Counted from the stretch's first letter, positions 34,842-44,298 are shown. The stretch is DNA of 64,000 nt from Allomuricauda sp. (GCF_002699205.1 NZ_PABT01000023.1:62001-126000); one strand, 5' to 3'. Notes: a model not told the origin generated them from the sequence alone. Made by a program: numbers and translations.

Positions 34842-35853
34842 TTTTTTGTCTGTTTTTGCCATACCAATCCAAAATCAATAATATCAAAATCCCTATTAAA
34901 ATAAAAAGTATGGCCCACCAGGTTTCTGCCTCTGCCATATCCGGAAAATGCCTGGTGTAGTTAAGTATGATTTTGTCCCCGTTGGAGTCCAATAGAGGAT
35001 TTCCTGCCTCATCCAGTTTGAAAATGGTTCTTTTCCATGGCCAAAGAACTCCCAAAGACCCTGTAATAAACCCTAACAATACGGCTGTTGTAGTGGCCTT
35101 ATAGTGTTTTAGGACATAACTGAGGAGGTGGGAAAAAGTAACTAAACCAGTTATGGACCCCAAGGTGAAAACCCCCAATATTTTTAGGATTCGAATGCGT
35201 TCCGGGTCTTCCATGAACCCAAAATCCCCTGAAAAAATTTCCGAAAAAGTATCATAGAGCGCATTTACGGAGTCTACCAAAAGCAATACATAATTGCCGA
35301 GAAGGATCAAGATAAAGGAACCTGACAATCCGGGAAGCGTCATACCGGAAACACTTATGATTCCACAGAAAAAGATAAAAAGCAGATTGTCGTTCTCTTT
35401 GGCGGGATTTAAAAAACTAATGGACAAACCAATGATCAACCCGATAATTCCGGCAATAATGGTCCGTTTGTTCCAAGGGGCAAAATCCTTGCCTATGTGA
35501 TAAATGGAACCGATCACCATTCCAAAGAAGGTGGCCCAGACAAAAAGTTCGTTGTGGTCCAAGAAATAGTCCAAAATCCTGGAGACACTGAAATAACTGA
35601 CCAACATTCCAAAAATCAACAGGCCCAGAAATTTGGCGTTGATATATTGGAAAAAGCTTTTGAACCTTCCGTTAAGGAATAATTTTAAGGCTTTGGAATT
35701 CAGTTTTTGTAAGGAGTAGATGAATTCTTCGTAAAAACCGGCCACAAAGGCAACAATACCGCCCGAAACCCCTGGAACCTTGTTGGCAGCTCCCATACAA
35801 AGGCCTTTTATGACCAAGAAGAAATTATCCAGAAATGTTCTAGGTTGATGCAT
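34816..35853 (-). CDS. DUF368 (PopT-like) polyprenyl-phosphate carrier, copy 2
   Basis: A membrane protein of 345 residues and about nine helices. The conserved DUF368 core appears twice in inverted-repeat fashion: GLCMGAANKVPGVSGGIVAF near the N-terminus and VSGMTLPGLSGSFILILLGN in the middle. DUF368 proteins (PopT) are reported to flip undecaprenyl phosphate back to the inner face for reuse in wall and LPS synthesis. It has an extra loop with LDEAGNPLLDSNGDK not found in the neighbouring copy. It overlaps aroE and follows copy 1 by 19 bp. Confidence 0.9.
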   Translation of the reverse strand: MHQPRTFLDNFFLVIKGLCMGAANKVPGVSGGIVAFVAGFYEEFIYSLQKLNSKALKLFLNGRFKSFFQYINAKFLGLLIFGMLVSYFSVSRILDYFLDHNELFVWATFFGMVIGSIYHIGKDFAPWNKRTIIAGIIGLIIGLSISFLNPAKENDNLLFIFFCGIISVSGMTLPGLSGSFILILLGNYVLLLVDSVNALYDTFSEIFSGDFGFMEDPERIRILKILGVFTLGSITGLVTFSHLLSYVLKHYKATTTAVLLGFITGSLGVLWPWKRTIFKLDEAGNPLLDSNGDKIILNYTRHFPDMAEAETWWAILFILIGILILLILDWYGKNRQKNEQVRASR

Positions 35854-35872
35854 ATACCGCAGTGGATTTTCC

Positions 35873-36790
35873 TTATTTTTTAGAGGCTAATCTTTCCAGT
35901 ATAAAAATAAGTGAAAAACCTAGGATGGCTAATATAATGGCAAGCATTAATTTGTTATCCCCTTCAAAAGCACCTGGAAGTATGTTCATATCATCAACAA
36001 CAATGGTCTTTTCTCCAAATGTTTTGGTCTCCAACACTTTTTTCCAGGGCCAAATTTTGTTCAAGGAGCCCAAAATAAAACCTGTCAACAGGGCCAAAGT
36101 AATATTTTTATAGTGGTCGAACATCCATTTGAGCAATCGGGCAAAGCTCAAAAGACCAAAAATGGCACCTACGCCCACTGTTAATATAATTTTAATGTCC
36201 CTTTCATGAACAGCATCCAAAATGGTTTTGTACGAGCCCAATAAAACAAGAATGAAGGCTCCGGAAATACCGGGAAGTATCATGGCGCATACGGCCAATG
36301 CCCCGGATAAAAAAAGGTAGGGCAGGCTGTCCACATTGTCACTTGCGGGCAGTTCGGTAATGAAGAATGCCAAAGCGGCCCCAAAAATCAATACAACCAC
36401 TGTACCGAGGGTCCATTTAGAAATTTCCTTTCCCACAAAAAAGATGGAAGCCACCACAAGGCCGAAGAAAAAGGACCATAGTAGAATGGGCTCGTTCTCC
36501 AATAACCAGCTGAGAAATTTTGCCAATGAAAGCACACTGATGAATATTCCAAGGAAAAGAGCTAATAGAAAGTTGCCATTTACCTTGTTCCATACGGCTT
36601 TTGTGCCATCTTTCCGAAAAATCGAAATAAGCGACAAATCAATGTTGTTGATGGATGTTATGAGTTCTTCGTAAATACCGGAAATAAAGGCAATGGTCCC
36701 TCCCGATACTCCTGGGACAACATCTGCGGCACCCATGGCCATTCCTTTCAAGGTGACGAAAATATAGTCCAGTATTCGACGTGTTTGCAT
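35873..36790 (-). CDS. DUF368 (PopT-like) polyprenyl-phosphate carrier, copy 1
   Basis: A 305-residue paralogue of the next gene with the same two core motifs: GMAMGAADVVPGVSGGTIAF and VCAMILPGISGAFILVLLGS. About nine membrane helices. The two copies differ along most of their length outside these motifs, so the duplication is old. Likely undecaprenyl-phosphate recycling. Lies 21 bp downstream of the TPR gene, all on the minus strand. Confidence 0.9.
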   Translation of the reverse strand: MQTRRILDYIFVTLKGMAMGAADVVPGVSGGTIAFISGIYEELITSINNIDLSLISIFRKDGTKAVWNKVNGNFLLALFLGIFISVLSLAKFLSWLLENEPILLWSFFFGLVVASIFFVGKEISKWTLGTVVVLIFGAALAFFITELPASDNVDSLPYLFLSGALAVCAMILPGISGAFILVLLGSYKTILDAVHERDIKIILTVGVGAIFGLLSFARLLKWMFDHYKNITLALLTGFILGSLNKIWPWKKVLETKTFGEKTIVVDDMNILPGAFEGDNKLMLAIILAILGFSLIFILERLASKK

Positions 36791-36811
36791 GTATTTGAGA
36801 ATAATCTAGGG

Positions 36812-38212
36812 TTACTTGGCTGTTTTCCTGATTTTTGAAACCAGCGCTTTTACCCAATCAACTTCTACGAATTCGGGGAATTCTTTTTCAAATTGCTGCA
36901 ATTTACCAATATCCAATTTCATGGCCTTGGATAAAATTGCTTTTGCTTCATCCAAATCGCCATTTTTTAAATGTGTGCCTGCCAAGGTATAGGTCAGGTC
37001 GGTGTGATCTGGATAAAATTCCAATCCTTGGGTCAAAACTTCAATGGCAGAGTTGTAATCACCGATTTTATTGAGCACTTCTGCCCAGTTTTTCCATGTT
37101 TCCAATTCGTAGTTTCCCAATTCCACGGTTTGCTTGTAGGCAAAGTCGGCTTCGTCCATGTTGTCCAGGGCAAAATAAATCTTACCGGCCTTTTTCCAAT
37201 ATTTTGGGTTTTCCCCATCAATATTTATCGCCTTATTGATGTAGTATAGGGCCTTTTCATAGTTTTTTTGCCTAACATGGAAATCGGTAATGGCCAGCCA
37301 ACCTTTGTCCAACAATGGATCTTCGTGAACAGTGTGGTAGTAATAGTATTTGGCTAAATCATAGTTTCCCAATTTTTCGTGGCATTTGCCCAAACGCAGA
37401 AAAGCGTATGAGGTGGGGTCTTCAATGGATATGGTATGTTCGTAATTCTCAATGGCCTCATTGTAGCGCCCCAATTTTTCAAGGACCTTTCCTTTTTCAA
37501 AATAGGCACCGATAAAGGAATCATCGGAAATAATGGCGAAATCAAAAGCGGTCAAAGCTTCTATGTACAATTTTTTGGCCAGATACATTTTACCTAATTG
37601 GTGCCAGGCCACTTCGCAATAGGGATTACGTTCCAAGTAATCGTTCAGGTAATGGATACAGCCGTCAAAATCCTCCAAAAATTCAAAACAGTACACTACG
37701 TTGTAAAGTGATGAGTAGTCTTGGTCATCCATTTCTACACAACGCATAAAACAGAATTTGGCCTGCTCATAATTGTCCATAAAAAGGTATTCCATTCCTA
37801 GCAACGAGTGAATATCAAAGGAGTGGTCCGTTATGTTCAGTGCTTCCAATAACAGATTCACCGCCTCCTGGTGTTTGTCCTGTTTGGAGCGGATATTGGC
37901 CCGTTGGATATAGACTTCCTCATTGTCCGCATTGATGTTCTGAATTTCATCCAGCAGGGTTTCTGCTGCATCAAATTTGTCTTCAAAAGCCAATACTTCC
38001 ACCTGTAACAACTTCAATTCCATGGAGTTCGGATGTTGCTCCAACCCAATTTGAATGGCTTTTTTGCCCAAAGAGATTTTACCGTTGTTCAGGTAGTAGT
38101 GTATAATTTCCTCAAAGTCCTCCGCATCAAAGAAATAGACGTCATCCGTCTTGAGCATGGACTCAAATTTGTTTATGGATTTATCAGGATATTCGTTAGA
38201 GTCTAACGCCAT
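36812..38212 (-). CDS. Tetratricopeptide-repeat protein
   Basis: A 466-residue protein without signal peptide, built of about twelve TPR units (for example AWHQLGKMYLAKKLYIEALT, FEKGKVLEKLGRYNEAIENY, FLRLGKCHEKLGNYDLAKYY, YTLAGTHLKNGDLDEAKAIL). First gene of a same-strand series with two DUF368 genes and aroE. Cytoplasmic scaffold; the partner is unknown. A 9-bp inverted repeat lies upstream of its start. Confidence 0.88.
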   Translation of the reverse strand: MALDSNEYPDKSINKFESMLKTDDVYFFDAEDFEEIIHYYLNNGKISLGKKAIQIGLEQHPNSMELKLLQVEVLAFEDKFDAAETLLDEIQNINADNEEVYIQRANIRSKQDKHQEAVNLLLEALNITDHSFDIHSLLGMEYLFMDNYEQAKFCFMRCVEMDDQDYSSLYNVVYCFEFLEDFDGCIHYLNDYLERNPYCEVAWHQLGKMYLAKKLYIEALTAFDFAIISDDSFIGAYFEKGKVLEKLGRYNEAIENYEHTISIEDPTSYAFLRLGKCHEKLGNYDLAKYYYYHTVHEDPLLDKGWLAITDFHVRQKNYEKALYYINKAINIDGENPKYWKKAGKIYFALDNMDEADFAYKQTVELGNYELETWKNWAEVLNKIGDYNSAIEVLTQGLEFYPDHTDLTYTLAGTHLKNGDLDEAKAILSKAMKLDIGKLQQFEKEFPEFVEVDWVKALVSKIRKTAK

Positions 38213-38235
38213 AGTAACTTTTTTGGTTGAACTAT

Positions 38236-38273
38236 GGACTTAAAATTAATCCTTTGTGGTTCTGTTTAAGTCC
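38236..38273. repeat. Inverted repeat GGACTTAAA/TTTAAGTCC upstream of the TPR gene
   Basis: Perfect 9-bp arms (38236-38244 and 38265-38273) with a 20-bp spacer, 24 bp before the TPR start codon. No T-run follows on either strand, so it is not a standard terminator; an operator or mRNA leader hairpin is possible. Confidence 0.35.
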
Positions 38274-38298
38274 AAATTCTATGTATGTTATCAACAAA

Positions 38299-39495
38299 TT
38301 AGTTAACAGTACTGGGTTTGTAGCTGTTTAAAATACTGAGGATTTGGTCGCAACCTTCCTCAATTTCTTTCATGGAAATGGTCAAAGGAGGCGATATTCT
38401 CACCGCTTTGGGCTCGAACAACAACCAAAATAGTATCAAGCCTTTTTTAGCGGCCTCCAGTACCAAATAGTCGGCCACTTCCTTGCTCTCCATAATTGGG
38501 GCCAGCATCAATCCTTTGCCCCTTACTTCTTTTATCAAGGGGTGTTTCAATAGATTTCGGAACAGTTTTTCTTTTTCTAAAGCTTGCGGGATTATATCGG
38601 TTTCGGTAATTTCTTTTAACGTGGCCAAACTTGCCGAGGCAATCACGGGATTTCCCCCGAAAGTTGTAATGTGGCCAAATTTGGGATTATCCTTTAAATC
38701 GGACATCAGCTCCTTAGATGCAACAAATGCACCCACGGGCAGACCAGAGGCCATTCCTTTCCCAATGACCAGGATATCCGGCGTACAGTTATAATGTTCA
38801 AAAGCGAACAATTTGCCTGTTCGGCCAAAACCTGGTTGAATTTCGTCCAATACCAACAGGGCACCGACTTCGTCGCAACGTTTTCTGACTTTTTCGAGAT
38901 AACCGTTTTTGGGTAAAATAAATCCTGCACCACCTTGAACAGTCTCCAAAACAACGGCAGCGGTTTTTTCCGTGATGTTTTCCAGTTCTTCTTCCGAGTT
39001 GAACAGAATGGACCTAACATCTGGAATCAACGGACGGAAAGCACTTTTTCGTTCTTCAAGGCCCATAAGGCTCAAACTGCCCATTGTATTTCCGTGATAG
39101 GCGTTTTTGGCAGCTATTATTTGCGACCGCCCTGTATGTCGTCGGGCCAACTTTATAGCGCCTTCCATGGCTTCGGTCCCAGAATTCACCAAATAAGTTG
39201 TTTCCAGATTATCCGGAAGGAGGGAGGCCAAAAGCTTTGAAAATTCTACCGCGGGTTTTTGTATGTATTCGCCGTAGACCATAACGTGCATGTACTTGTC
39301 TACCTGTGTTTTAATGGCATCCACTACTTTAGGATGGCAATGTCCCAAACTGCACGCAGAAACTCCGGCCACAAAATCCAAATGCGCATTGCCATCTGTA
39401 TCATAAATGTAGCTTCCCTTGGCATGCGAAACTTCCAAGGCCAATGGATGGGGAGAGGTTTGGGCTTGGTATGTAAAAAAATCGTTCTTGGACAT
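38299..39495 (-). CDS. Class III pyridoxal-phosphate aminotransferase
   Basis: An acetylornithine/ornithine/GABA-type transaminase of 398 residues. NSGTEAMEGAIKLARR binds the phosphate of PLP, VLDEIQPGFGRTGKLFAFEH holds the PLP-binding Asp, and K246 in VIGKGMASGLPVGAF is the Schiff-base lysine. TTFGGNPVIASASL is conserved. The sequence does not fix the substrate, and no arg or pro genes are near. It lies 8 bp downstream of the OstA-like gene and is probably co-transcribed. Confidence 0.88.
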   Translation of the reverse strand: MSKNDFFTYQAQTSPHPLALEVSHAKGSYIYDTDGNAHLDFVAGVSACSLGHCHPKVVDAIKTQVDKYMHVMVYGEYIQKPAVEFSKLLASLLPDNLETTYLVNSGTEAMEGAIKLARRHTGRSQIIAAKNAYHGNTMGSLSLMGLEERKSAFRPLIPDVRSILFNSEEELENITEKTAAVVLETVQGGAGFILPKNGYLEKVRKRCDEVGALLVLDEIQPGFGRTGKLFAFEHYNCTPDILVIGKGMASGLPVGAFVASKELMSDLKDNPKFGHITTFGGNPVIASASLATLKEITETDIIPQALEKEKLFRNLLKHPLIKEVRGKGLMLAPIMESKEVADYLVLEAAKKGLILFWLLFEPKAVRISPPLTISMKEIEEGCDQILSILNSYKPSTVN

Positions 39496-39503
39496 TATGG
39501 GGT

Positions 39504-41198
39504 CTATTCTTTCTTTTTAAGAACCGTTTTTTTGGGTTTTACTGCTTTGGTATTGGGGGCATTTATAGGGTCGTTCTCATTGTTTTGGCGTTCATTTTCC
39601 TCTGCATCAATGTCAATGGGATTGTCTATGCCCCGAATTTTGACCAGCTCAATGTTGTTGTCGTCTTCATCAAAAATTTCATCCTTAGATCTTATCCGTT
39701 CATCGCCGCGCCAAACAAAACCTTTCAATTTTCGACTATCAACGGGCAAATCGGTTTCGGGAAATATATCACCATCAGGATTTACAAAAAAGGTAATATC
39801 CTCAATGTCATTATCGGCCATGAGCAATCGAATCTTACTGCATATGGTCTTGTCTATACCGATTAGCTCATCATCATCGTTATAGACATAATAAATGACC
39901 TCGGTGTTTTGCACCAAGTCGATGATCTTTAGTTCGTTCTCAATGAATTTACCAAAGAGGTTCTTGCCCTTGGCTTGATTGTACCCTGTTCCGCTGATGG
40001 TGTCCAGAGATATGATAAAGGCATTCTCTATCACTTTCAGGGAATCCAGTTTATCGGTTTCCATATCGGATATCAAGTGAATGCTGTCACCGGTAATCTG
40101 GTTGTCCACATTCCACAAGATAGGTTCTGTGATCAATTGGGTGATTCCGGTCCTTTCATCAAAATGGATGGAATCGCATTTGCCGCTCAAATCGGTTTTA
40201 TAGAATTTTGCATTATGGAATGCCCGTAGAATCCGCTCTTCCTCTTTTCCCGTAACCATTAGGGTATCCCCGTGCATGTAAAGCGAATCTTTTTCCACCA
40301 AACTGATGGAAACTGCCCTTTTGGTGGCAAAAACAGAATCTTTGGCTTTATGGACTTCGGCATAGTGTGCTTTGATCACCCCATTGTTGATGGTGTCCGT
40401 AATCTTGATGTTGTTGGTGGCCGAAGCAAATTCCGTAGCCTTGTCAAAATAGAGACTATCCCCTTCAATGATCTTGTTGTCGTAATCAATGCGTGTATTC
40501 TTGATGCCGTAGCCTTGTTCTATTTTGGTATCATAAAACCCACGTTCGCAATAAATTTTATATTCTTCCCCGGTTATTGTAGAGGGGCCGTACATATAAG
40601 CATTTTTGGAAGTGGTGTAATAATCCAATTGTTCGGAATCGATGATGTAATCCGGGTTGTCTATGTGTACGTTTCGCTGAAACTGATATTTTTTTGGGGT
40701 CATAAAATAAGTGCCGATCTTGCTGGTAAGCACATTGGCGGAATCCACTACTTTGCCCCCGGAGTTGTAGTACGCCTTTTGGTTTTCCCTGTCAAAATAA
40801 AGGGTGTCGGTGGTCAAGGTCATCTGGCCGTTTGTCAAATCCACATTTTCCCAAGCTTTGGCCAGTTTGGTATTTCCATCATAATCCATTTTACCACTGT
40901 TCATTTCAATGGAGTCCCCTTGTTGCAAACGAATATTGCCAATGGCCTTCAAACGGTTTTCTTTGGTATAAAATATGGCAACATCGCACCAAAGGTCAGC
41001 GCCTTGGTGTTCAAACTGTACTTGTCGCTCGTCATCCTTACTGAAAATGGATGCACCAGGAAACTGGGCCTCGTCTTTGGTGAAGTTGGCTCCGTAGACA
41101 ATGTTGATTTGTCTACTGCCTTCGGGCTGCTGTTCTTGGGCAAACGCTCCAAAAGCTATAAGAAATAGGATGAAAAATGAAATGCTTTTCAATTTCAT
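39504..41198 (-). CDS. OstA-like protein (LptA/LptD N-terminal beta-jellyroll), LPS transport
   Basis: A 564-residue exported protein with signal peptide MKLKSISFFILFLIAFGAFA. Residues 30-420 are a long series of short strands typical of the OstA/LptA fold (FYTKENRLKAIGNIRLQQGD, MDYDGNTKLAKAWENVDLTN, YFDKATEFASATNNIKI). The C-terminus is charged and ends KTVLKKKE. There is no LptD barrel. It may be a periplasmic LPS bridge or chaperone and fits with lptB at 16 kb, though it is in a different transcript. Its predicted promoter gives a leader of only about six nt. Confidence 0.85.
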   Translation of the reverse strand: MKLKSISFFILFLIAFGAFAQEQQPEGSRQINIVYGANFTKDEAQFPGASIFSKDDERQVQFEHQGADLWCDVAIFYTKENRLKAIGNIRLQQGDSIEMNSGKMDYDGNTKLAKAWENVDLTNGQMTLTTDTLYFDRENQKAYYNSGGKVVDSANVLTSKIGTYFMTPKKYQFQRNVHIDNPDYIIDSEQLDYYTTSKNAYMYGPSTITGEEYKIYCERGFYDTKIEQGYGIKNTRIDYDNKIIEGDSLYFDKATEFASATNNIKITDTINNGVIKAHYAEVHKAKDSVFATKRAVSISLVEKDSLYMHGDTLMVTGKEEERILRAFHNAKFYKTDLSGKCDSIHFDERTGITQLITEPILWNVDNQITGDSIHLISDMETDKLDSLKVIENAFIISLDTISGTGYNQAKGKNLFGKFIENELKIIDLVQNTEVIYYVYNDDDELIGIDKTICSKIRLLMADNDIEDITFFVNPDGDIFPETDLPVDSRKLKGFVWRGDERIRSKDEIFDEDDNNIELVKIRGIDNPIDIDAEENERQNNENDPINAPNTKAVKPKKTVLKKKE

Positions 41199-41519
41199 GA
41201 AATTTTGCCCAAAAGTAGGATTTTTAACCGAAGTGACGCATATTCATTTAGAAAGCTTTGGGAAATCAAAGTTGGCCAAGGGAAACTTGAAGATTGTCGT
41301 GATGCCCCCCATAGATGTGCAGGTGCGAAATGGATATGGATGTAATCTCAGCCTTAAAGGCACAAGGATTAGGTGTGACATATAATAAAATCGCCCGAAA
41401 AAATGGTAGCCACGACATGATTGCCGTTTGGTCACCAGTTTTTCCGAGCAATTTTAATGAACGATTATCGAAGGGGCCGTTTGATTCCCATATCGTTCAA
41501 ATTTTATTCCATAAAGGAA
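41199..41519. other. Gene-free interval between the OstA-like gene and dps
   Basis: 321 bp. The OstA-like promoter box is at 41210-41217. A plus-strand frame from 41315 runs into the antisense of dps and resembles no known protein, and no minus-strand frame has normal codon use. It could hold the dps 3' end and an untranslated leader; I see no RNA gene or strong hairpin in it. Confidence 0.4.
41210..41217 (-). promoter_or_regulatory. Predicted -7 element of the OstA-like gene
   Basis: Minus strand TACTTTTG matches TAnnTTTG. It ends 11 bases before the ATG at 41198, predicting a leader of about six nt. No clear -33 TTG. Confidence 0.5.
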
Positions 41520-41999
41520 CTAATTGTTCAAAAATGCCGAGTACATCCAAACCAATTTTTCCTGCTCACGGATATAGTCGCTCATAAGGGCATTGGTACC
41601 TTCATCGTTGGAATCGCTGGCCATTTCCAAAAGTTCCCTTTCCAAAGGAAGAAGCACTTCGTAGCCGTCCAAGATTGCCTGTACCGCTTCCCTGCCACTT
41701 GATACATTTTTTGCAGCTTTGATTTTGGACAGTTCTGAATAATCGGCATAGTTGTGCAATGGCGTAAAGCCCAAGGTTAAAATTCTTTCCGCAATTTCAT
41801 CGATTTTCACCAAGGAATCGTTGTAGAGTTCTTCAAATTTCGCATGTAGCTCAAAAAACTTTTCGCCTTTGATGTTCCAATGGAACCCACGGGCGTTCAT
41901 GTAAAATATCTGATAGTTTGCCAAGAGCTCATTGAGTTTGTCCGATAAGTCTTTTGATGCTTTATTGTCGAGTCCTATTTGATTAAGTTTATCTGTCAT
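41520..41999 (-). CDS. dps: Dps ferritin-like DNA-protection protein
   Basis: A 159-residue mini-ferritin that stores iron and uses H2O2 to oxidise it, and can coat DNA. The inter-subunit ferroxidase ligands are present: H40 (GFHWNIKG), H52 (ELHAKFEELY), D67 and E71 (KIDEIAERI). A short N-terminal tail has few lysines, so strong DNA binding is not assured. Single gene. An FNR/CRP-like palindrome lies upstream. Confidence 0.95.
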   Translation of the reverse strand: MTDKLNQIGLDNKASKDLSDKLNELLANYQIFYMNARGFHWNIKGEKFFELHAKFEELYNDSLVKIDEIAERILTLGFTPLHNYADYSELSKIKAAKNVSSGREAVQAILDGYEVLLPLERELLEMASDSNDEGTNALMSDYIREQEKLVWMYSAFLNN

Positions 42000-42021
42000 G
42001 GTTTCTTATTTTAAGTTGATA

Positions 42022-42065
42022 TAAAGATAAGGAATAAGCGATTTGTGTATAGTGATATGAATCAC
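42022..42065 (-). promoter_or_regulatory. dps promoter region with an FNR/CRP-like palindrome
   Basis: GTGAT-ATGA-ATCAC (42052-42065) contains TGAT-N4-ATCA, the half-site pattern of Crp/FNR-family regulators. A -7-like box TATCTTTA (minus strand, 42029-42022) lies downstream, so the palindrome centre falls about 40 bases before the predicted start, the place of a class II activator site. Confidence 0.45.
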
Positions 42066-42084
42066 ATTGGACTGTTGTGATAAA

Positions 42085-44199
42085 TCAATCATTTTTTTTG
42101 ATCAGGCTAATGGCAAATCCTCCGCCTTCAGCCATTTGGACCGTTATAGAGGAATCTTTGCCAATATCAAGGTTCTCAATGGTAATGGCCGTCGGATTGT
42201 TTTTGTAATGGGCATCTTCCGCATCTTTATAAATGATGGCTTCGTAGTCCACTCCATCATCCAAAAAATCAAAATCAATCGTAATTTCCCTAGAGTTTTC
42301 ATCCGTAATCCCACCAACGAACCAATTACCTGTTCCTCTTTCTTTTCTGGCAATGGTTACATAGTCCCCAACTTCTCCGTTCAATACTTTGGACTTGTCC
42401 CAATCGACCCCGACATCCCTGATAAATTGGAAAGCTGGTTGGTTTTCATAGTTTTCGGGCAGGTCGCATGCCATTTGAACGGGACTATAAATGACTACAT
42501 ATAAGGCCAATTGTTGGGCAATGGTGGTGCTGACCCGGTTGTTTTCTTTTGTGGGCAGTTCAATATCGAAAACACCGGGCGTAAAATCTATTGGCCCGGC
42601 CAACATGCGGGTAAATGCCACAATGGGCAAATGTTCCGGTGGATTGCCACCATCGGCCGACCATGCATTGAACTCTTGTCCCCGTAATCCTTCACGGGCA
42701 ATCGCATTGGGGTAGGTCCTTCGTATCCCAGTTGCCTTTATGGGCTCGTGGGCGTTTATCGCAACGTTGTATTTGGCCGCGGTCTCCAGTACTTTTCTGT
42801 AATGGTTGACCATCCATTGCCCGTGGTGATATTCCCCTTTCGGAATAATTTTGCCTACATACCCGGTTTTGACGGAATGTATGCCCAATTTGTTCATTAA
42901 CTGGTATGCTGTATCCAATTGTTGCTCATATGTTCTTGGTGCCGCAGAGGTTTCGTGGTGCATGATTATCTCCACGCCCTTTTCTTTGGCGTATTTGTTC
43001 AGACCTTCCAAATCATAATCCGGGTAAGGTGTGACAAAATCGAAAACACCTTCCCGGTCTTCAAAACCTATCCAATGTTCCCAACCAGTGTTCCAACCTT
43101 CCACCAAAACTCCCTTGATATTGTTTTTGGCGGCAAAATCAATATATCTTTTCGTATTCTCCGTTGTTGCCCCGTGCTTGCCCGTTGGTTTGGCATCTTC
43201 CGTAAATGTGTTCATGTCTTGGGAACCTGCATAATCCCAAGTGGATTTACCGAGGTGCATTTCCCACCAAATACCAACATACTTTTTAGGTTCGAACCAA
43301 CTTACATCTCCCAATTTGTTGGGCTCGTTGAGATTGACGATTAGTTTGGACTCGATAAGGTCACCTGCCTTGTCCGCAATTTGGATGGTTCTCCAAGGCG
43401 TTTTAAAGGGAAGTTCTCGTTTTACTTTGTAACCCGTTCTGCCAGAGCCCACCAATTCACTTGTCAACAACAAGGATTCATTGTCCACTTTTAGCGTCAT
43501 TCCGGCGTAATCCGTGAGATTGGCTTCGTGGAAGCTTAAATGAAGGCCATCTTCGCCGCGCATGGTCACCGGGGTATTTACTGCATTTTCAGGGATATAT
43601 GTTTGGGCCAGGTCGGCATTGTTCCGTTTGGAAATGGCATCTATTTCCGAAACCTTGGTAGTGTTGTACAAATGCTCATAAATATCCCAATCCCCGGGAA
43701 TCCACCAAGATGTGTAATCCTCTGTGAGTTGAAATTCGGTGTTTTCATCCATGATGATGATACTGTCGATCCCTTGCTGTGGTAAAAATTCGTAACGGAA
43801 CCCAATACCATCATCATAAGCCCTAAAATAGATGTTGAACTTACGGTTGGGAGCAACTGTTTCTTCAAGCTCAACGACCAATTCATTATAATGGTTTACC
43901 ACTTCTTTTTGTTCGCCCCAAGGCATTTCCCAAGTTTCATTGACCGTGTTTGTGGTTGAGTTGATGATATTGAGATTTGATTTCAACGAATTTTGGTCCT
44001 TGAAATCAAAACTCATGGAAGAGGAATCAATAACGATTTTATTATTATGGTGCACTAGATAATGGGGTGCACCTTCTTCGGACAAATAGAACTCGATGGA
44101 ATTTGACCCATTTGGTGATGAAACCGTCAATTGGGCAGTCTCCTTGGTACAGGAAATGATACATCCCATTAAAAATAGAAGGGTAAATGTTTTGTTCAT
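42085..44199 (-). CDS. Glycoside hydrolase family 97 lipoprotein (inverting, alpha-glucosidase type)
   Basis: A 704-residue periplasmic or surface lipoprotein (LLFLMGCIISC, lipidated Cys17). The N-terminal beta-supersandwich (to about 290) is followed by the barrel with LVEGWNTGWEHW, then MHHETSAAPRTYEQ (E416), INAHEPIKATGIRRTYPN (E485) and REGLRGQEF (E509). These match the three glutamates of the SusB-type inverting branch and not the Asp nucleophile of the retaining branch. So alpha-glucosidase activity on alpha-glucans is most likely. No susC/susD or other sugar genes surround it. Confidence 0.92.
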   Translation of the reverse strand: MNKTFTLLFLMGCIISCTKETAQLTVSSPNGSNSIEFYLSEEGAPHYLVHHNNKIVIDSSSMSFDFKDQNSLKSNLNIINSTTNTVNETWEMPWGEQKEVVNHYNELVVELEETVAPNRKFNIYFRAYDDGIGFRYEFLPQQGIDSIIIMDENTEFQLTEDYTSWWIPGDWDIYEHLYNTTKVSEIDAISKRNNADLAQTYIPENAVNTPVTMRGEDGLHLSFHEANLTDYAGMTLKVDNESLLLTSELVGSGRTGYKVKRELPFKTPWRTIQIADKAGDLIESKLIVNLNEPNKLGDVSWFEPKKYVGIWWEMHLGKSTWDYAGSQDMNTFTEDAKPTGKHGATTENTKRYIDFAAKNNIKGVLVEGWNTGWEHWIGFEDREGVFDFVTPYPDYDLEGLNKYAKEKGVEIIMHHETSAAPRTYEQQLDTAYQLMNKLGIHSVKTGYVGKIIPKGEYHHGQWMVNHYRKVLETAAKYNVAINAHEPIKATGIRRTYPNAIAREGLRGQEFNAWSADGGNPPEHLPIVAFTRMLAGPIDFTPGVFDIELPTKENNRVSTTIAQQLALYVVIYSPVQMACDLPENYENQPAFQFIRDVGVDWDKSKVLNGEVGDYVTIARKERGTGNWFVGGITDENSREITIDFDFLDDGVDYEAIIYKDAEDAHYKNNPTAITIENLDIGKDSSITVQMAEGGGFAISLIKKND

Positions 44200-44298
44200 G
44201 ATATTGGTTTAGAGTCAATTAATTTTTTGCAGTAAGCTAATCTCCCGAATTGGAAATCGGGTACAAAAGTTACTGAAAAATGAACAAAAAACCGAGGC

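Noticed and set aside
40272-41168. 298-residue plus-strand frame opposite the OstA-like gene
   Set aside because: Antisense shadow: the minus strand has signal peptide and OstA repeats; the plus frame has no recognisable fold.
41315-41587. Plus-strand frame in the gap before dps
   Set aside because: Runs into antisense dps, has no recognisable motif or promoter; kept only as a gene-free interval.
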